Assembly (NCBI GenBank): GCA_003021785.1 | Contig: PXQU01000001.1 | Coordinates: 1 to 64,000, forward strand | Source: Halobacteriales archaeon QH_7_65_31 | GTDB lineage: Archaea; Halobacteriota; Halobacteria; Halobacteriales; Haloarculaceae | DNA: 64,000 nt | Reading direction: 5' to 3' | Notes under the pieces: generated by a model | Databases searched by the model: none | Told to the model about the DNA's origin: nothing | Seen by the model: only the letters and a program-made list of their open reading frames with translations | Program-made: the position numbers and the translations under genes | Part shown: positions 60,581 through 64,000 of the stretch, piece after piece | How the letters are laid out: every line of letters starts with the position of its first letter | Numbering within the stretch: the stretch's first letter is position 1

Positions 60581-61169
60581 TATCTGTGACGAGGCGGAAC
60601 GACTGACGCGGCTCGCCCGTGACGCTGAACAGCGGGGTGACGCCGAGACTCCCGGCGACGACGACCGGCTGACCGTGTCGGACCCCGACCGCTACCGACA
60701 GCGCCGCGACGAGCTGCTCGCCGAGCACGGCTACGTGGCCCGGCTCCGCTCGGACGACACCGAGACGCAGCTGATCTTGCATCCCGACGACTGGCTCGAC
60801 GAGGACGGGATCGTCGTGTTCGAGCGCGTGGACACCGACGAGGCGGTCGAACGCCGGCTCTCCGGCACGGGAGACGGTGACGACTGGGCCGAGGTCGAAG
60901 CGCACAACCGGGCCGTCGCCGAGCGGGTGGCCCGCGAGCACGGCGAGCCACACGGCTACAACGCCGCCCGACTCGCCGACTTCGCCGGCAACCACTACGT
61001 GAAGCCGATCGAGCGGCTCACGCCCGCCGAGCGCGCCGAGTTCCTGACCGACTACTACCCGCGCAACGGCTTTCCGGACGCGACACAGCGCAGTGCGGTC
61101 GAAACGTCCGTCGAGCTGACCGTCGAAACCGCGGCGAACCGAACGGGAGAGCCCACTGACGAGGAATAG
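60567..61169 (+). CDS. Conserved protein of the rnhA operon
   Basis: A 200-residue acidic, soluble protein, MLPDDICDEAERLTRLARDAEQRGD. Its blocks include DRLTVSDPDRYRQRRDELLAEHGYVARLRSDD, HPDDWLDEDGIVVFERVDTD and HYVKPIERLTPAERAEFLTDYYPRNGFP. In haloarchaea the same gene follows rnhA and is annotated only as an rnhA operon protein. The 14-base overlap with rnhA points to coupled translation. Role unknown, but a link to RNA-DNA hybrid or primer processing is reasonable. Confidence 0.8.
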   Translation: MLPDDICDEAERLTRLARDAEQRGDAETPGDDDRLTVSDPDRYRQRRDELLAEHGYVARLRSDDTETQLILHPDDWLDEDGIVVFERVDTDEAVERRLSGTGDGDDWAEVEAHNRAVAERVAREHGEPHGYNAARLADFAGNHYVKPIERLTPAERAEFLTDYYPRNGFPDATQRSAVETSVELTVETAANRTGEPTDEE

Positions 61170-61208
61170 CCGCGGCTATCCGGCGGAAATAAACAGCAAT
61201 GGTCGACG

Positions 61209-61559
61209 TTATTCGAGCTGCGCGTCGAGTCGCTCGGCGTGGTCCTCGTCGGTGGTGAGCCGCTCGAACTCCCAAGCGTACTGTTCGAACAGCACGTCCA
61301 CGCCCTCCTCGGTGAGCTCGTACTGGTTCGTTCGCTTGTCCAGCTCGCTCTTGTCGACGAGATCGAGCTCGACGAGATCGTCCAGATTCGGGTAGAGGCG
61401 GCCGTGATTGACCTCTGTCCCGTAGTACTCCTCCAGCTCGCGCTTGATCGCGAGCCCGTAGCGCGCCTCCTCTGCGAGGATGGTGAGTATGTTGCGCTGG
61501 AACGCGGTGAGTTCACTTGCGATGCTCGGAGTGCCCGTGGCCGATTGTGCCTCTGACAT
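61209..61559 (-). CDS. PadR-family transcriptional regulator
   Basis: A 116-residue PadR-type winged-helix regulator. ELTAFQRNILTILAEEARYGLAIKRELEEYYGTEVNHGRLYPNLDDLVELDLVDKSELDKRTNQYELTEEG is the whole domain, with the recognition helix in HGRLYPNLDDL. A short dimerisation helix ends the protein. It is divergent from the pyrophosphatase gene. A box TGTTAAATGCG on the minus strand lies about 25-35 bases upstream. Target genes are unknown. Confidence 0.92.
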   Translation of the reverse strand: MSEAQSATGTPSIASELTAFQRNILTILAEEARYGLAIKRELEEYYGTEVNHGRLYPNLDDLVELDLVDKSELDKRTNQYELTEEGVDVLFEQYAWEFERLTTDEDHAERLDAQLE

Positions 61560-61691
61560 GGTACTTGTATTGCCGGTAACGCATTTAACACTTTGCGAAC
61601 AGTCGACTCGAACGTCGGTTCGCTGTCGTGTCTACTACGATGTAGGTCCCGATAGGCCTTAGAGGGTTTCGATGCCCGCTTCGAGTGCGAC

Positions 61692-61706
61692 ACAGATACT
61701 ATCTGT
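61692..61706. promoter_or_regulatory. Perfect inverted repeat in the PadR-ppa divergent promoter region
   Basis: ACAGATA-C-TATCTGT has 7-bp arms. It is 49-63 bases before the ppa ATG and about 135 bases from the PadR start. It could be the operator for the divergent pair. Confidence 0.45.
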
Positions 61707-61754
61707 CACGGGGCAATCGAAAGTGGTTTCCGAGACCCAGACGCACCGCGGGGT

Positions 61755-62288
61755 ATGGCAAATCTCTGGGAAGACATGGAGACGGGACCGAACCCGCCCG
61801 AGGAGATCTACGCCGTCGTAGAGTGTCTCAAGGGCGAGCGCAACAAGTACGAGTACGACAAGGAGATCCCGGGCGTCGTGCTCGACCGCGTGCTCCACTC
61901 GAACGTCCACTACCCCTCGGACTACGGCTTCATCCCGCAGTCGTACTACGACGACGAGGACCCGTTCGACGTGCTCGTGTTGGTCGAAGACCAGACGTTC
62001 CCGGGCTGTGTCATCGAGGCGCGACCGGTCGCGCTGATGCGGATGGACGACGACGGCGAGAAGGACGACAAGGTCATCGCCGTCCCGAGCGAGGACCCCC
62101 GCTACGACCACATTGAGGACCTCGGAGATATCCCGCGCCAGCAGCTCGACGAGATCGAGGAGTTCTTCGAGACGTACAAGAACTTGGAGGAGGGGAAGGA
62201 GGTCGAGACGCTCGGCTTCGAGGACAGACAGGCCGCATACGACGCGATCGAGCACGCACAGGCGCTATACGACGAGCAGTTCGCCTGA
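61755..62288 (+). CDS. ppa: Inorganic pyrophosphatase (family I)
   Basis: A 177-residue soluble family I pyrophosphatase. Metal-binding residues are in YPSDYGFIPQSYYDDEDPFDVLVLVED and MDDDGEKDDKVIAVPSEDPRYDH. The start MANLWEDMETGPNPPEEI is the usual archaeal one. It hydrolyses PPi and so drives biosynthetic reactions. The protein is unusually acidic, as expected for a high-salt cytoplasm. Confidence 0.97.
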   Translation: MANLWEDMETGPNPPEEIYAVVECLKGERNKYEYDKEIPGVVLDRVLHSNVHYPSDYGFIPQSYYDDEDPFDVLVLVEDQTFPGCVIEARPVALMRMDDDGEKDDKVIAVPSEDPRYDHIEDLGDIPRQQLDEIEEFFETYKNLEEGKEVETLGFEDRQAAYDAIEHAQALYDEQFA

Positions 62289-62333
62289 GTCGCTCGCCGA
62301 AACCGCCATTACTGTTCCTCTACAGGCTCACCC

Positions 62334-62705
62334 GTGGAGATCGTCCACCAAGAGTCGGGTGAACCGCTCGCGACGACCGTCGAAATCGCCGACACGCGAC
62401 TCGCGCGCGCTCGCGGACTGATGTTCCAGCGGTCGATCTCCGACGACGACGCGCTCGTCTTGAGTTACGACGGCCAATCGACTCGACAGCTTCACATGCT
62501 GTTCGTCCCGTTCGACATCGACGCGATATGGCTCGCCGACGGCGTCGTTCAGGCGACGAAGCGACTGCCGGCGTGGATCGGTCACGGACGGGCCGTCGCG
62601 GATACCGTCGTCGAGCTTCCGGCCGGCACGGCCGACGACGTGGAGCCGGGCGATCACGTGCGGCTTGCTCAGACCGGCCAGAGCCGAAGTTCCCACGTCC
62701 AGTAG
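62334..62705 (+). CDS. DUF192 family protein
   Basis: A 123-residue DUF192 protein starting at a GTG. VEIADTRLARARGLMFQRSI is the opening and HMLFVPFDIDAIWLADGVVQATKRLPAW is the core. ELPAGTADDVEPGDHVRL ends the domain. In other organisms DUF192 proteins may bind sugars or be exported, but here no signal is visible. The 3' end overlaps the convergent lipoprotein gene by 37 bases. Confidence 0.9.
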   Translation: MEIVHQESGEPLATTVEIADTRLARARGLMFQRSISDDDALVLSYDGQSTRQLHMLFVPFDIDAIWLADGVVQATKRLPAWIGHGRAVADTVVELPAGTADDVEPGDHVRLAQTGQSRSSHVQ

Positions 62706-63277
62706 TCCCCGACGATGAGACCGAGCTGATACGTCCCCCCGTCGTAGCGGACGTACTCGGCGTCCGGCAGCGGTGGACGATCAGCCCCCAGTTCCGTCGA
62801 GTAGCCGCCGTCGACTGCGGCCCGAACGATCTCCCGCTCGTCGTCGGTGAGGTTCGCCGCGTCGACGACCGACGCGTTCGCTCCCGGCGTCGCGCGCTCG
62901 GCGTCCACGCCGTAGCTCGCGTACAGCCGCCCCTGCGTGAGCGAGACCTCGTACACCGTCCCGTCGTAGCGGAGATACTCCGGTTCGTTGAACGCGCCCG
63001 CGACGCCCGGCCCGAACCGCGTCTCCGGGACGTGTGGCGAGTCGGGGAGGAACGAGACCGTCCGGTTCACGGCCACGCGCACCGCCGCCTGTTCCGTCTC
63101 AGAGAGATCGGTGTAAGAGATGGTGTTCGCCGCTGTCGGTTCGGCGTCCGTCGCCGTCTCGGTCGGTGTCGGGGTCACGCTTGCCGTCTCGGTCGCTGTC
63201 GGCGTCGTGGCCGGACTACCACCGGTGCAGCCGGCGACGAACAGGAGCGCGACGAGGAGCGGGAGGGCAGCTCGCAT
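62669..63277 (-). CDS. Lipoprotein of unknown function
   Basis: A 202-residue predicted lipoprotein; the signal is MRAALPLLVALLFVAGC with a lipobox at Cys17 and no twin arginine, so Sec may be used. A Thr/Pro linker (TTPTATETASVTPTPTETAT) precedes a domain with two similar halves, EPEYLRYDGTVYEVSLTQG and DAEYVRYDGGTYQLGLIVG, each behind a helix (SETEQAAVRVAVNRTVSF; TDDEREIVRAAVDGGY). An internal duplication is therefore likely. Function unknown. Confidence 0.75.
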   Translation of the reverse strand: MRAALPLLVALLFVAGCTGGSPATTPTATETASVTPTPTETATDAEPTAANTISYTDLSETEQAAVRVAVNRTVSFLPDSPHVPETRFGPGVAGAFNEPEYLRYDGTVYEVSLTQGRLYASYGVDAERATPGANASVVDAANLTDDEREIVRAAVDGGYSTELGADRPPLPDAEYVRYDGGTYQLGLIVGDYWTWELRLWPV

Positions 63278-63347
63278 GGTCGGACTGGCCCGCAGACCGG
63301 TAAGTGCTTTCGGGCGCATCCGTACTGTTTTGTCGCGAGCCGCGTCT

Positions 63348-63641
63348 ATGGTACGTGTGAGCGACGAGTATCTCGTGGAGATCAAGCGGTCGGCGCGGAA
63401 GGTGTCGCCCGACGCCGGTCGCTGGGTGCGCGCACACGGCGCGCGCCGGTCGTTCGCCACGAAGGCGCTCGCGGCCCAGTGGGCGCGGATCATGTCGCCG
63501 CCCGACCGGACGGTCTGGGTGCAGGACGCCGCTCCGTGGGACGCCAGCGACGTGGACGGGTACGTCGTCGGTGGCCGTCGCGTCTCGCCGCGTCGCGATC
63601 CCGACCCCGGCGAACAGGGGTCACTCGCCGATCTCGGGTAG
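63348..63641 (+). CDS. Small conserved haloarchaeal protein
   Basis: A 97-residue protein starting MVRVSDEYLVEIKRSARKVSPD. It has a mostly beta pattern with WVRAHGARRSFATKALAAQWARIMSPPDRTVWVQDAAPWD, and a basic N-terminal half. No signal or membrane helix is present. It starts 70 bases from the divergent lipoprotein gene and is followed closely by the small membrane-protein gene. Family not identified. Confidence 0.6.
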   Translation: MVRVSDEYLVEIKRSARKVSPDAGRWVRAHGARRSFATKALAAQWARIMSPPDRTVWVQDAAPWDASDVDGYVVGGRRVSPRRDPDPGEQGSLADLG

Positions 63642-63677
63642 CGCACGGCTTATGCTCGCGTAACCGTGAACGTGGGT

Positions 63678-63926
63678 ATGGGAACTGACGGGTCGGAGTT
63701 CACGCTCAGTCGGAAGCGCGCGCTCCGCGCTATCCTGCCGTTTCTCGCCCTCGGCATCGCGGACGTGGTGCTCCTGCTCGAATGGGGACTCGACCCGCTG
63801 TGGGGGTTCATGATCCTCCCGCCGATTCTGATGATCAGCGTGCTCGGATGGGTGGCGTTCCGCGGCGGCATGATCCGTAACCACGGCGTCGAACCCGGTG
63901 GGGACGAGCATCCTGACCGTCAGTAG
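63678..63926 (+). CDS. Small membrane protein, two helices
   Basis: An 82-residue protein with helices ILPFLALGIADVVLLLEWGL and WGFMILPPILMISVLGWVAF. A basic N-terminal part (SRKRALR) is followed by a charged tail (RNHGVEPGGDEHPDRQ). It starts 36 bases after the preceding gene. Typical of small haloarchaeal membrane proteins without assigned role. Confidence 0.65.
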   Translation: MGTDGSEFTLSRKRALRAILPFLALGIADVVLLLEWGLDPLWGFMILPPILMISVLGWVAFRGGMIRNHGVEPGGDEHPDRQ

Positions 63927-64000
63927 CCGACCGTTCGGTGGCCGTTCGAGCAACATGCTACGCGGTTGCTCTCTGGCGACAGTAGAAGAACGCCGAGAGT

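Noticed and set aside
63955-64000. Start of a possible gene at the right edge (ATG at 63955)
   Set aside because: Only 15 codons are visible before the window ends, without a promoter; it cannot be supported.

Overview
The window is a chromosomal stretch of a haloarchaeon (class Halobacteria). The evidence is a GC-rich sequence, acidic proteins, Tat lipoproteins with RR...LAGC starts, and archaeal information genes (TFB, Cdc48/VCP-type AAA ATPase, eIF5A). It also carries a full C50 carotenoid (bacterioruberin) gene set and start codons that sit close behind TATA boxes, as expected for leaderless transcripts. I do not assign a genus.

Layout. 1-2.0 kb: 5' part of a metallo-beta-lactamase-fold gene and an amidohydrolase. 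2.16-2.83 kb: a CRISPR array of ten 30-bp repeats plus a degenerate terminal repeat, with unusually variable repeats and no cas genes in view. 2.9-6.9 kb: a small conserved gene, a lone MoxR ATPase and an ABC-2 export operon. 6.93-9.65 kb: an AT-rich island between 41-bp direct repeats, inserted at the 3' end of a secretion-ATPase gene; it carries a Tat beta-propeller lipoprotein and a cysteine-rich zincin. 9.6-23.5 kb: mostly core genes, including a broken MFS transporter, a sugar dehydrogenase, an SppA-like protease, a TumE-like toxin/antitoxin candidate, a histidine kinase with an eroded ATPase site and a propeller gene with a 54-bp tandem duplication. 23.5-28.1 kb: a four-gene MacB-like ABC operon with a CARDB-type surface protein. 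28-34.8 kb: metabolic and housekeeping genes.

34.9-40.9 kb is a second accessory zone with lower GC: a tnpB-only IS200/IS605 element, a gutted relative of such an element, a truncated unknown frame, a second ABC-2 transporter with a small acidic ORF, and a lipoprotein. 41-64 kb returns to conserved chromosome: archaeal ornithine cyclodeaminase-type protein, UspA, the crtB/cruF/lyeJ/crtD carotenoid genes, a deleted aminotransferase pseudogene, eIF5A with agmatinase, NIF3, ZIP transporter, SDR, UbiB with Hsp20, thrB, cdc48, tfb, rnhA with its operon partner, a PadR regulator, inorganic pyrophosphatase and small membrane or secreted proteins.

Genes that work together: crtB, lyeJ, cruF and crtD make bacterioruberin from geranylgeranyl diphosphate. 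eIF5A and the agmatinase next to it fit the agmatine-dependent hypusine route. The 28.1-23.6 kb operon looks like an envelope ABC machine with its own extracytoplasmic subunit. Three genes (MFS, the small protein at 40.9 kb, aminotransferase) are broken by internal deletion or frameshift, which is either real decay or assembly error. No rRNA or tRNA gene was recognised.
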